Positions 1 through 6,348 are shown, counted from the first letter of the stretch. The stretch: DNA of 41,316 bases from Paenibacillus solanacearum (GCF_910593845.1 NZ_CAJVAS010000053.1:1-41316); one strand, 5' to 3'. Program-made: numbers and translations. The notes: generated by a model not told the origin, from the sequence alone.

Positions 1-278
1 ACTTGAGGCTCAAATTCGCTGTTTCGATCACGTGGAACGTTCAGTTCGGTGTTACCAAACTTCGTTTTAATTGTCTTTTTGGTATAACCGTTGCGGCTAT
101 TTCCCGTGTTGTCGCCATCCGAACTATGTTTACTGTAACCCAAGTGATCGTCCATCTCAGCTTCAAACAATTGCTGAATCGTATCCTTGAAAAGATTCTT
201 CAACATTTCATGTACATCTTCAACTGTCCGGCAATCTTTTGCCAGCTCCTTGATCGTCTTGTCCTTTAGATCTTGCAT
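1..278 (-). CDS. IS256-family transposase, N-terminal part (cut by window edge)
   Basis: The reverse strand reads open from an ATG at 278 to the window edge, giving 92 residues. The protein starts MQDLKDKTIKELAKD and contains EAEMDDHLGY, then NSRNGYTKKTIKTKFGN and VPRDRNSEFEPQ. This is the typical N-terminal region of IS256-type (mutator-like) DDE transposases. The catalytic DDE residues would lie beyond the window, so it cannot be judged whether the element is intact. The start is set by AAGGAG eight to ten bases upstream. It marks the left side of an A+T-rich accessory block that also contains decayed ars genes and a group II intron remnant. Confidence 0.9.
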   Translation of the reverse strand, partial: MQDLKDKTIKELAKDCRTVEDVHEMLKNLFKDTIQQLFEAEMDDHLGYSKHSSDGDNTGNSRNGYTKKTIKTKFGNTELNVPRDRNSEFEPQ

Positions 279-300
279 AAATGATCATCTCCTTAATGGA

Positions 301-340
301 AAGTTTAACCATTTACACAAAACTTTTTACGTCCTCCAAA
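301..340 (-). repeat. Probable terminal end of the IS256-type element
   Basis: Just upstream of the transposase, the reverse strand reads GGAGGACGTAAAAAGTTTTG and then TGTAAATGG. The TTTTGTGTAAA-type motif resembles the ends of IS256-family elements. The matching inverted repeat at the far end is outside the window, and no target duplication can be checked, so the exact boundary is a guess. Confidence 0.4.
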
Positions 341-389
341 AATTAACTGAGAGTCGTTCATCTCAACCACCGTATTTTCCAACCTAATA

Positions 390-420
390 AAAACTCAGCT
401 GAGTAATTCAGCTGGGTTTT
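390..420 (-). terminator. Hairpin at the 3' end of the arsC remnant
   Basis: Arms at 390-402 and 408-420 pair over 13 bp with one G-T pair (AAAACTCAGCTGA with TCAGCTGGGTTTT). Read leftwards it is followed by TTTTATT, which fits an intrinsic terminator for the ars genes that once ended here. The ars stop codon at 421-419 lies at the edge of the hairpin. Confidence 0.6.
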
Positions 421-780
421 AACTTTTATGAGGAGCATGCAGCATAAATTTTCCTTCTTTCACAAACAGCTCAATACGGTCTTTGATGGAGTCGCGAACC
501 TCACGAAATTTCGCTATAAATTCTTCTTCCGTACCTGTTACCTTAGCGATTCCCCAAAGCCCCAGTAGCTTTACAACGTTCTTATTGGAGATTACAGGGC
601 AATTGTCCGCATAGCGTAATGACGTAATCAGCGAGGTTCAAAATCCTAGAATCATGACATTAGATGTGTGATTAGAATATCGATTCCTTCTTCTTTCATC
701 GTTGCAACGGCACGCGTATTTAGTCCATGGGCTTCTAAACCTGCGGTTTGTACTACGTATTGATTCACGACTGTCGTGGA
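419..780 (-). pseudogene. arsC: Decayed arsenate reductase (arsC) remnant
   Basis: Read leftwards, fragments of a thioredoxin-coupled, low-molecular-weight-phosphatase-type arsenate reductase appear in different frames. AGLEAHGLNTRAVATMKEEG corresponds to the segment after the active-site loop. It is followed by LADYVITLCG, DNCPV, and GTEEEFIAKFREVRDSIKDR, ending at TAA 421-419. The N-terminal CxxxxxR active-site region is missing. In-frame stops and shifts separate the pieces (for example THLMS-stop near 655). The tail matches the ArsC C-terminus well, so the family call is firm, but the gene cannot make an enzyme. It is directly preceded by an arsB remnant, so this was an arsB-arsC operon. 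Confidence 0.8.
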
Positions 781-786
781 TAAAAC

Positions 787-1010
787 CATAAGAGGGCGGC
801 AAGAGGCTCAACTGGTGTAATCTTAAGGACCAAGATCACCCAGACAATATTTCATAAATCAGAGCTTCTCGTACAATGCGATCCGTGTTCATGCCCTTAA
901 TCGCAAGGACATCGATCATGAACGTTGGCATGTTATTCATGATGGATGACAACACGGCTGACAGGAAGCCCAGTCCTACCGTTGCAACGAACAATCCCTC
1001 TCCTCTCCTG
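787..1010 (-). pseudogene. arsB: Decayed arsenite efflux pump (arsB) C-terminal remnant
   Basis: The reverse strand encodes LFVATVGLGFLSAVLSSIMN followed by NMPTFMIDVLAIKG and REALIYEILSG-stop, then in another frame LGPKITPVEPLAALLWF. This is the C-terminal half of ArsB, the membrane arsenite/proton antiporter, and it can be aligned by eye with the intact ArsB at 14334-15635 (SAVLSSVMNNLPSVMIGALA, LGPKMTPIGSLATLIW). A frameshift near 845 and loss of both ends make it nonfunctional. It runs straight into the arsC remnant. Confidence 0.8.
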
Positions 1011-1028
1011 CTAAGTTAATCTACCAAT

Positions 1029-1057
1029 TTTACAACTATTTAGATAACATGTAGAAT
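1029..1057 (+). promoter_or_regulatory. Probable SigA promoter for the sce7726-like gene
   Basis: TTTACA at 1029-1034 and TAGAAT at 1052-1057 are separated by 17 bases, about 46 bases ahead of the ATG at 1104. The gene also has AGGTGAT at 1094-1100 as ribosome binding site. Confidence 0.5.
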
Positions 1058-1103
1058 ACTATTAGAATGATTACCAAAACCTTAAAAGTAATTAGGTGAT
1101 TTT

Positions 1104-1670
1104 ATGATAAAATTGAATGATAAATATTACAGGGAACTTCTAATTGAAGAATTAATTGAAAATCATGGTAATGATCCAGACACAAGAATTATCCATGAGC
1201 TGGGCATTGATTTTGGATCCAACCGAGTTGATGTTGCTGTTGTTAACGGGATTATTCATGGATACGAAATAAAAAGTGACTGTGATACGTTAGATCGCTT
1301 ACCACAACAAATTCAAAGTTATAATAAACTATTTGAACGAATGACGGTCGTTACCGCGCGGAAGTTTTATGAACATGCAAAAGAACTGGTCCCAGACTGG
1401 TGGGGTATACAAGTCATTAGCCAAGACGGTAGCAGGCTAATTACAAAAAGAACAGGACGAAAAAAATCGTCCCAAGATAAAAGTATTCTGTTGAAATTAC
1501 TTTGGAAAGATGAACTTGAAGGATTTGTTGATGTGTTAGGTTATCCCAAAAAGTATAAGAGCCTAAAAAAACAGCAACTTCTTCATCTATTCAATCAAGT
1601 TGCCTGTATTGAGACCATAAGACCGTATGTTTATCAAGCACTAAAGACACGTCAATTTTGGCGTAATTGA
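1104..1670 (+). CDS. sce7726-family protein, PD-(D/E)XK nuclease-like
   Basis: The product has 188 residues. The N-terminal half carries the pattern expected of a PD-(D/E)XK nuclease fold: Glu32 in HELGIDFG, Asp43 in RVDVAVV, Glu55-x-Lys57 in YEIKSD, and Gln69/Gln71 in LPQQIQSYN. The order and spacing match the sce7726 family, a group of uncharacterised proteins often encoded beside a sce7725/beta-family gene. That is the arrangement here, because the next gene converges on it and overlaps by 19 bp. A nuclease role is inferred from motif residues only. The C-terminal 60 residues are Lys rich. Codon use is A+T rich like the rest of the island, suggesting acquisition by transfer. Confidence 0.75.
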   Translation: MIKLNDKYYRELLIEELIENHGNDPDTRIIHELGIDFGSNRVDVAVVNGIIHGYEIKSDCDTLDRLPQQIQSYNKLFERMTVVTARKFYEHAKELVPDWWGIQVISQDGSRLITKRTGRKKSSQDKSILLKLLWKDELEGFVDVLGYPKKYKSLKKQQLLHLFNQVACIETIRPYVYQALKTRQFWRN

Positions 1671-2704
1671 GAAGCCGTTAGCTCAATGTGGTGGTTTATA
1701 CCATATTCAATTGGTTTAGAGTGATTGCTAACCACAACAATACGATCCGCGCATTGCTTTATGGCATAACTTCCAGCCGAAAAGTCACTTCCTTGATACA
1801 CATCACTATCAATGATTTCTTGACAAACTTCATGAAAAGTATCAATTCCATTATCTTTTATTAATGTCGACTTACCAATCATATAGGAATTATGAGTCGT
1901 GTAGAAGACTTTAATGTATGTGTTGTAATAATCAATCCGCGCTTCTTTGTCCGGCTCCCCAGTTGGTCTTACGGTATAATCCGAAAATGCTAAATTGGGG
2001 TATTTTTCTGCCAGCCCTCTGAATATTCTGTAATCTTCCCTCTCTGCTGCTACATCAAAACTCATAGCCCCTACATTACTTGCATCTTCCGGGCAAGTAG
2101 TTAACGACAAGACAAGTTGAGCATGTTCCAGTTTCGAAAACATTTCTATCGCTTTTTGAATACGTTCGGGCGAAGTTGGTTTGTTCGCGAAATCCAAAAT
2201 TAAAATAAGTTGAGTTGGCTGCTGCAAATTATCGATTACATTATTGTAAATTGTCTGCAACACAATCTGATCCATTGTTGCATTAAAATCTTTGCATCGC
2301 ACTCGAATAGCAAGCTTTGATTTTTGCAAGTTAATTACCGACTGAATATACCATTGTGGAGAATCAAAGTGTACACATGGAATGAACTTCATCTCTGATT
2401 CATCAAGCTTACGTGAGCAATGCTTAATAACATTCATCCTATTCTCATCAACCAAGTGTTCATCAACTTCCCCTAACTTATCGAAAGACTGCTTGAAATC
2501 ATAGATAAATAGATTATCATTCAATTTCCCCTTTAAGTAGCTCCCCAGTGTATTGTATGTATTCCACCAAGTCTCCTTGCTATCCCTTGATATGCGCTTT
2601 GCTTCAAGAACCGGAATGATCTGATGTTTCGTGCTTTCCTTTAATGTTTCGTACGCGTTCATCTCAGCTGGTGACACTCGCAACACGGGGTAGTAGATTG
2701 TCAA
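1652..2704 (-). CDS. Beta-family / sce7725-like protein
   Basis: This soluble 350-residue protein starts MTIYYPVLRVSPAEMNAYET and continues with HQIIPVLEAKRI. The YYPVLR...IIPVLE pattern is characteristic of the T4 beta-protein / sce7725 group, which has no proven biochemical function. A later LILILDFANKP segment looks like a beta strand leading to an acidic residue. Translation starts at TTG (2704) behind AAGGAGG, and the TTG overlaps the stop of the upstream membrane gene as TTGA, so the two are translationally coupled. Its 3' end overlaps the convergent sce7726-like gene by 19 bp. Association with sce7726-type nucleases suggests one functional module, perhaps defence. That role is inference. 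Confidence 0.7.
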   Translation of the reverse strand: MTIYYPVLRVSPAEMNAYETLKESTKHQIIPVLEAKRISRDSKETWWNTYNTLGSYLKGKLNDNLFIYDFKQSFDKLGEVDEHLVDENRMNVIKHCSRKLDESEMKFIPCVHFDSPQWYIQSVINLQKSKLAIRVRCKDFNATMDQIVLQTIYNNVIDNLQQPTQLILILDFANKPTSPERIQKAIEMFSKLEHAQLVLSLTTCPEDASNVGAMSFDVAAEREDYRIFRGLAEKYPNLAFSDYTVRPTGEPDKEARIDYYNTYIKVFYTTHNSYMIGKSTLIKDNGIDTFHEVCQEIIDSDVYQGSDFSAGSYAIKQCADRIVVVSNHSKPIEYGINHHIELTASQLRQN

Positions 2705-2979
2705 ATTGCTTCCTCCTTAGTATGCTCTGCGTCGTCTTGGACGAGAGTCACTGTTAGCCATAGCAACGAGAATAATCCAAGTATACAAAACACAATCAAC
2801 AGCCACGAGAAGTAAACAAGGAAGTAAAAGCTGACGATCACACATAACACGCCAAGCAAACACAAAACAATTCGTAACCACATTGCAAAGTCGTCTCCTG
2901 CATATGACATTCGGAATGAAACAACCGTTGTTGAACCGCACAGTAGCAAAGCAGAAGATGCAACACAAGTGATTTTCAA
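2701..2979 (-). CDS. Small membrane protein coupled to the beta-family gene
   Basis: This reading frame codes for up to 92 residues with two or three hydrophobic stretches (roughly 4-20, 33-52 and 53-79) and a charged tail QDDAEHTKEEAI. It belongs to no family I recognise. The stop overlaps the TTG start of the beta-family gene, which supports real translation of this frame. Its own start is uncertain: TTG at 2979 has no clear ribosome binding site, and an ATG at 2910 would give about 69 residues and drop the first hydrophobic stretch. Another frame starting with ATG at 2998 also overlaps. Its membrane nature hints at a membrane effector or anchor for the neighbouring pair. Confidence 0.5.
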   Translation of the reverse strand: MKITCVASSALLLCGSTTVVSFRMSYAGDDFAMWLRIVLCLLGVLCVIVSFYFLVYFSWLLIVFCILGLFSLLWLTVTLVQDDAEHTKEEAI

Positions 2980-3073
2980 ATAGTGAAGGACTAGCCATAT
3001 AAAACTTTACAAGTTCAGTGAAGTAGCAGGAATTTGGCGCGTGTTGTAGAATCAGGTTAGAATGACTATTCAG

Positions 3074-3111
3074 GTTTTTGTTAATGACTTTTGGCGAAGG
3101 TTAACAAAAAC
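3074..3111. repeat. 11-bp perfect inverted repeat
   Basis: GTTTTTGTTAA at 3074-3084 is repeated inverted as TTAACAAAAAC at 3101-3111 with 16 bases between. It lies upstream of the leftward membrane/beta gene pair and has no U-run typical of a terminator, so it may be a regulator binding site for that pair. Confidence 0.5.
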
Positions 3112-3135
3112 AAACATGCTCTACCAAATCCTGCG

Positions 3136-3165
3136 AAAAAAGCTTAACTTTGGTTAAGCTTTTTT
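3136..3165. terminator. Bidirectional intrinsic terminator
   Basis: AAAAAAGCTTAAC at 3136-3148 pairs with GTTAAGCTTTTTT at 3153-3165 around a four-base loop, with T-runs on both strands. It sits 28 bases beyond the stop of the leftward 56-residue gene and separates it from the membrane/beta pair. Confidence 0.85.
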
Positions 3166-3192
3166 CCTTTTTTGTAACGGGGCTAGTCCACA

Positions 3193-3363
3193 TTACTTCT
3201 CCTTACGAACACCTTTAAATGGAGTTGGGCTGCTTGTTTTTTGATCCATAAATCTGCCGGTATTGCCATCTCTCTTTACCCAATTACCGTTTGGAGCTTG
3301 AAATTGACTCCGATCGCGAACAGCTCCAACCCTTCCTGGACCTGGTTTACCGTTTGTCGCCAT
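3193..3363 (-). CDS. Conserved 56-residue protein of unknown function
   Basis: The product begins MATNGKPGPGRVGAVRDRSQ and continues through PNGNWVKRDGNTGRFMDQK to FKGVRKEK. It is basic and Gly rich, with no membrane segment. This compact pattern (NGKPGPGRVGAV, WVKRD, TGRFMD, FKGVRKE) is one I recognise as a widespread small hypothetical protein, but I know of no assigned function. The start at 3363 is fixed by GAGGAGGTGATAG directly before the ATG; a longer frame upstream has no ribosome binding site. It is transcribed away from the XRE-ImmA pair, shares its control region, and ends at a strong terminator. Confidence 0.8.
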   Translation of the reverse strand: MATNGKPGPGRVGAVRDRSQFQAPNGNWVKRDGNTGRFMDQKTSSPTPFKGVRKEK

Positions 3364-3433
3364 GCTATCACCTCCTCTCCTGGATATTTTTTCCCTAAAG
3401 CACATTTCTAGATTAACATTATTAAAACGATGA

Positions 3434-3494
3434 TGTCAACAACACAAACCTTTTTATTTTAAAATGTCAATATCTTTGACATATAATTGTCAAC
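3434..3494. promoter_or_regulatory. Cluster of TGTCAA / TTGACA repeats between divergent genes
   Basis: Copies occur at 3434-3439 (TGTCAA), 3465-3470 (TGTCAA), 3476-3481 (TTGACA) and 3488-3493 (TGTCAA). The segment 3464-3482 is a perfect inverted repeat ATGTCAA-5-TTGACAT, and 3476-3493 is a second one sharing an arm (TTGACA-6-TGTCAA). The leftmost copy could also be the -35 box (TTGACA on the reverse strand) of the leftward 56-residue gene, with TTAATC 17 bases further. The layout suggests operators for the adjacent XRE repressor. Confidence 0.6.
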
Positions 3495-3530
3495 TACACA
3501 AACATTTATATATGCAAGACTTTACTCTCA

Positions 3531-3558
3531 TTGACTTTAAAATTTTTGAAGGTAATAT
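3531..3558 (+). promoter_or_regulatory. Probable promoter of the XRE-ImmA operon
   Basis: TTGACT at 3531-3536 and TAATAT at 3553-3558 are 16 bases apart. The ATG at 3594 has GGAG at 3583-3586 in front of it. The -35 box shares the TTGAC core of the operator-like repeats just upstream, which is consistent with autoregulation. Confidence 0.5.
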
Positions 3559-3593
3559 TAATGTTAGAAAGACTTTGTAATTGGAGCTAAAAC

Positions 3594-3929
3594 ATGATGA
3601 TTGAAGATTTACTTTACCAGGAAATTGGAAAGAGAATTAGAAATTACCGCGAACAAAAAAAATGGACACAAGAAGAATTGGCCGATCGTGTTAATCGATC
3701 AAGAACTTCAATAACTAATATTGAGCAAGGAAAACAACGGTTTCAAATCCATTCTCTATATGAAATTGCAGATACTCTAGGCATTACTCCTTTAGATTTG
3801 CTTCCTCCTCCAACTGAGCTTATTACAAATATTGACTTACCCGAGAATGTGGAAAAGCTCGACCCTGATGGAATTGAATTTTTCAAAAAAATGTATATGA
3901 ATACTAAAAAACTGGGGGATAAATCATGA
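3594..3929 (+). CDS. XRE-family (Cro/CI type) transcriptional regulator
   Basis: This 111-residue protein has a helix-turn-helix over roughly residues 9-66 (IGKRIRNYREQKKWTQEELA, then RSRTSITNIEQGKQ and LADTLG-like IADTLGITPLDLL). The short C-terminal tail probably serves dimerisation or contact with its partner. It overlaps the next gene by ATGA, giving translational coupling to an ImmA/IrrE-type metalloprotease. In the known ImmR/ImmA pairs of integrative elements and phages, the protease relieves repression by cleaving the XRE protein. The same logic is likely here, with the TGTCAA repeats upstream as its sites. Confidence 0.9.
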   Translation: MMIEDLLYQEIGKRIRNYREQKKWTQEELADRVNRSRTSITNIEQGKQRFQIHSLYEIADTLGITPLDLLPPPTELITNIDLPENVEKLDPDGIEFFKKMYMNTKKLGDKS

Positions 3930-4459
3930 ATATTAATAAAGCAGAAAAAAAAGCAGAACAACTGCTAAACAAATTAAATATTCATGAGGTACCAATTCCA
4001 GTTGAAGAGATTGCAAAAAACTTAAATATTCATGTACAATACCAACCTTTTGAAGGTGAGCTATCTGGACTGCTTTTTCGAAATGAAGACGAGAGTGAAG
4101 TAATAATTGGTGTTAACTCTTCTCACTCTGTAAATAGACAACGTTTTACAATTGCTCATGAATTGGGTCATTTTCTACTACATAAAGGCAACGAGATGCA
4201 TGTCGACAGAGGCTTTAAGTTAAACTTTAGGGATGAAAATTCTTCGAAAGCAATTAACCCTGAAGAGGTTGAAGCGAATGCTTTTGCCGCTGCACTTTTG
4301 ATGCCAAAACAATTTCTTATAGAAGCTGTTCAAGAAAAGTTAGATGGGGAAATTGATTTACTTAACAATGAATCGAAACAGTTCACTGAAATAGCTGAAC
4401 AGTTTAAAGTAAGTCAACAAGCATTATTTATTCGTTTAGGTAAAATTGGTGTTATTTAA
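3926..4459 (+). CDS. ImmA/IrrE-type metallopeptidase
   Basis: The product has 177 residues. The zinc-peptidase motif HELGH lies at residues 78-82 (FTIAHELGHFLLH), followed by EEVEANAFAAALLMP at 113-127, which supplies the third zinc ligand (Glu113 or Glu116). Length and motif order match the COG2856 family. It is encoded directly after and overlapping an XRE regulator, so the most likely substrate is that repressor. The low G+C content matches the rest of the island. Four bases past its stop the sequence becomes the 3' end of a group II intron, so a native terminator for this operon appears to have been lost or replaced by intron sequence. Confidence 0.92.
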   Translation: MNINKAEKKAEQLLNKLNIHEVPIPVEEIAKNLNIHVQYQPFEGELSGLLFRNEDESEVIIGVNSSHSVNRQRFTIAHELGHFLLHKGNEMHVDRGFKLNFRDENSSKAINPEEVEANAFAAALLMPKQFLIEAVQEKLDGEIDLLNNESKQFTEIAEQFKVSQQALFIRLGKIGVI

Positions 4460-4462
4460 ATT

Positions 4463-4540
4463 AATCGGATAGGAGGCCATCCTACTAGGAACACCGACCT
4501 TCCACACCACCTTACGTACCTTTCGGTATACGGCGGTTCA
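4463..4540 (-). mobile_element. Group II intron 3' end: domains V and VI (remnant)
   Basis: Read leftwards, ACCGCCGTATACC-GAAA-GGTACG followed by TAAGGTGGT (4537-4506) folds as a domain V hairpin with a GAAA tetraloop and a two-base bulge. A domain VI-like arm follows (GGTCGGTGTTCC...), then the typical 3' end CCTCCTATCCGATT near 4464. The maturase remnant lies just upstream in the same orientation. The 5' domains are absent, so the intron cannot splice. The 3' boundary falls about four bases beyond the immA stop codon. Confidence 0.75.
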
Positions 4541-4545
4541 GCTTT

Positions 4546-4830
4546 TTACGTGCAATTGACGAAGGCGCTCGTTCTGAACAGGGAATCGTAATACCCTGCT
4601 GGTGCGAGCCTTTCGTTTGTAACAGAGCGATGCAGTACTGCACTACCGGCTATTCGCCAATAGACCTGCCCTGCCGAGTATTTCCCATTGGTAAGCCTGC
4701 CACTCTTGTATCCCTAGCTTTCCTTCGTCCTCGGCTTCTTCCATTACATATCGGCTACATGTCGGCTGCTTAGTAGTAGCCGATCCAGCCGCGAATGTAC
4801 GCCTTCGCGTTCTCCATGACCTGTCGAGCA
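4546..4830 (-). pseudogene. Group II intron reverse transcriptase/maturase, C-terminal remnant
   Basis: Reverse-strand fragments read VMENAKAYIRGWIGYY-stop, then KLGIQEWQAYQW in another frame. After a shift comes VYWRIAGSAVLHRSVTNERL, ending FVNCT-stop at 4546. These are the landmarks of the maturase (domain X) end of LtrA-type proteins (AYIRGW, KLGI..W.AY.W, YWRIAGS.VL...TNERL). At least two frameshifts or stops and the loss of the whole reverse transcriptase domain make it dead. Its upstream end meets the spoVR remnant near 4830, where a deletion has joined the two. Confidence 0.8.
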
Positions 4831-5304
4831 AATATTCGAGATCAACCAACCCAGGAGGAGCGCGAACGATTCGGCCGCCAAGGCGGCGAAGGACGCAAAA
4901 AAATATTCGAAGTGCGCGAATACGACTCCGACCTCTCCTTCATCCGCAACTACATGACGAAAAAGCTGTGTGACGAGCTCGATTTATACATTTTCGAGAA
5001 AAAGGGGCCGGAGTGGAAAATTACCGACAAATCATGGGAGCACATCCGCGATCAGCTCGTCTACTCCCGCGTGAACGGCGGCTTCCCGTACATTGTCGTC
5101 GATAACGGCGACTTCGAAAGAAACGGGGAGCTGTACCTCAAGCATATGTACGAAGGCATGGAGCTGGATCTCAAATATGTGGAGCGCACCATTCCGTACA
5201 TCCAGCAGCTGTGGGGCAAGACGGTCCATCTGGAATCGGTCATTGAGGCGAAGCCCGTGCTGTTCTCGTACGACGGGAAGAAGCATAACCGCAAGTTTCT
5301 GTAG
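4831..5304 (+). pseudogene. spoVR: spoVR, N-terminally truncated
   Basis: From about RDQPTQEERERFGRQGGEGR onward, the frame gives the C-terminal ~155 residues of SpoVR: KIFEVREYDSDLSFIRNYMT, ELDLYIFEKKGPEWKITDK, RVNGGFPYIVV, GELYLKHMYEGMELDLKYVE, LWGKTVHLESV and VLFSYDGKKHNRKFL. The full protein is about 470 residues and functions in spore cortex formation, so roughly two thirds are missing. The open frame extends to an ATG at 4795, but that part comes from the intron side. No proper start or promoter is present. SpoVR is functionally tied to PrkA, which is intact at 17801-19696. Confidence 0.88.
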
Positions 5305-5312
5305 CAAACAAA

Positions 5313-5350
5313 GCCGCGGCGTAACGAAGGTTACGGTCGCGGCTTATTCT
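5313..5350 (+). terminator. Intrinsic terminator after spoVR
   Basis: GCCGCGGCGTAAC and GTTACGGTCGCGGC (5313-5343) pair around GAAG and are followed by TTATTCTTT. It lies nine bases after the spoVR stop. The following stretch to 5592 shows no gene; a TATAAC at 5563-5568 may be the -10 box of the next gene. Confidence 0.8.
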
Positions 5351-5592
5351 TTGCCCACGGCATTGACCCGCAGCCCTCTTATTTTCGCGGGGGCTGTATC
5401 GTTTGTTGTTCAAGCTAGCGCGGATCGGCCGAAGCCGGTGTCTCAACACATGACGAATCCTGGCACGCATTTCGCTCTGCGAACCGGTCGGTCGTCTCCT
5501 GCGCGGATTGTCATGCACGCGCAGATTTGCTTCTGGGCGTGCATTGTTTTATTATCATTTTGTATAACATATCGATAAATGAGGGACCTTCC

Positions 5593-6150
5593 ATGAACGA
5601 AAAAGCCAACCTCCTCCTGCATCCGGTTCGCATGCGAATCATCCAGGCCATGATCGGTCAGCGGCGCAGCACGCAGCAGTTGCAGGAGTGGCTTCCCGAT
5701 ATTCCCCAGGCAACGCTGTATCGCCAGCTACAGAAGCTTGTGCAAGCCGGCATTCTGCAGGTGGTCGAACAAAAGCGGATTCGCGGCGCGGTCGAGAAAA
5801 CGTACGCGCTGGCCGAGCGGGGCAAGGACATTACGCAGGAGGATTTGGCCTCGTTCGATTCGGACGATCATCTCCGGTATTTTATGATGTTTCTGGCGCA
5901 GCTGCTCGGCGACTTCGGCGAGTACGCCGGGCAGAAATCGATGGATATGGCACGCGACGGCGCGGGCTACCGGCAAATCGCCGTCTACTTGAGCGAAGCG
6001 GAATGGAAGCAAATGGTGACGGACTTATCGGCTGCCGTCGTCAACTATTTGCCCAATGAGCCCGGTCCGGGCCGCAGACGATACAGCTTGGCGACCGTCC
6101 TGATCCCGGGCCCGCAGGCGGATACGTCCTCTTCTACGGACCCGGACTAA
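5593..6150 (+). CDS. ArsR-type winged-helix regulator (HTH_20 class)
   Basis: The product has 185 residues. Residues 8-75 form a winged helix: LLLHPVRMRIIQAMIGQRRS, LPDIPQATLYRQLQKLVQAG, then VVEQKRIRGAVEKTYALAE in the wing. The second half (residues 85-155, acidic with FMMFLAQLLGDFGEYAG) probably binds a ligand or dimerises. This layout is common in Bacilli regulators that control a linked transporter or metabolic gene, but no obvious partner is adjacent. The Cys pairs used for arsenic sensing in true ArsR proteins are absent. The ATG at 5593 follows GAGGGACC. The C-terminal tail is Ser/Asp rich and perhaps disordered. Confidence 0.8.
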   Translation: MNEKANLLLHPVRMRIIQAMIGQRRSTQQLQEWLPDIPQATLYRQLQKLVQAGILQVVEQKRIRGAVEKTYALAERGKDITQEDLASFDSDDHLRYFMMFLAQLLGDFGEYAGQKSMDMARDGAGYRQIAVYLSEAEWKQMVTDLSAAVVNYLPNEPGPGRRRYSLATVLIPGPQADTSSSTDPD

Positions 6151-6348
6151 GCGATGGTTCGAGCCGCAGCATGCCGTGCGGGGAGCAATGTGTCCGAGGC
6201 ACGAAGGCATGGCTGTGTGGTGCGAGCGGTGCATCGTATAACGCGCAATGCGGCGTTACCGTCCTGAATATGACACGCGAATCCTGTGTGCCTCTCTTGA
6301 GGCTTCAGTGGACGAGGGCCGCTTCGGCCCCTTGCGCGCCTCATGCGC

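Noticed and set aside
2717..2998. Alternative frame starting MASPSLFENHLCC across the small membrane gene
   Set aside because: It lacks a ribosome binding site and is rich in Cys and Arg in the way shadow frames are. The other frame is hydrophobic and coupled to the beta-family gene by TTGA.
3743..3961. Leftward 72-residue frame opposite the XRE gene
   Set aside because: It lies wholly opposite a well-supported gene pair, has no ribosome binding site, and its Phe/Ser-rich content reflects the complement of A+T-rich code.
5344..5592. Possible small gene between spoVR and the ArsR-type gene
   Set aside because: Frames through this stretch have no ribosome binding site and continue out of frame from neighbouring genes.
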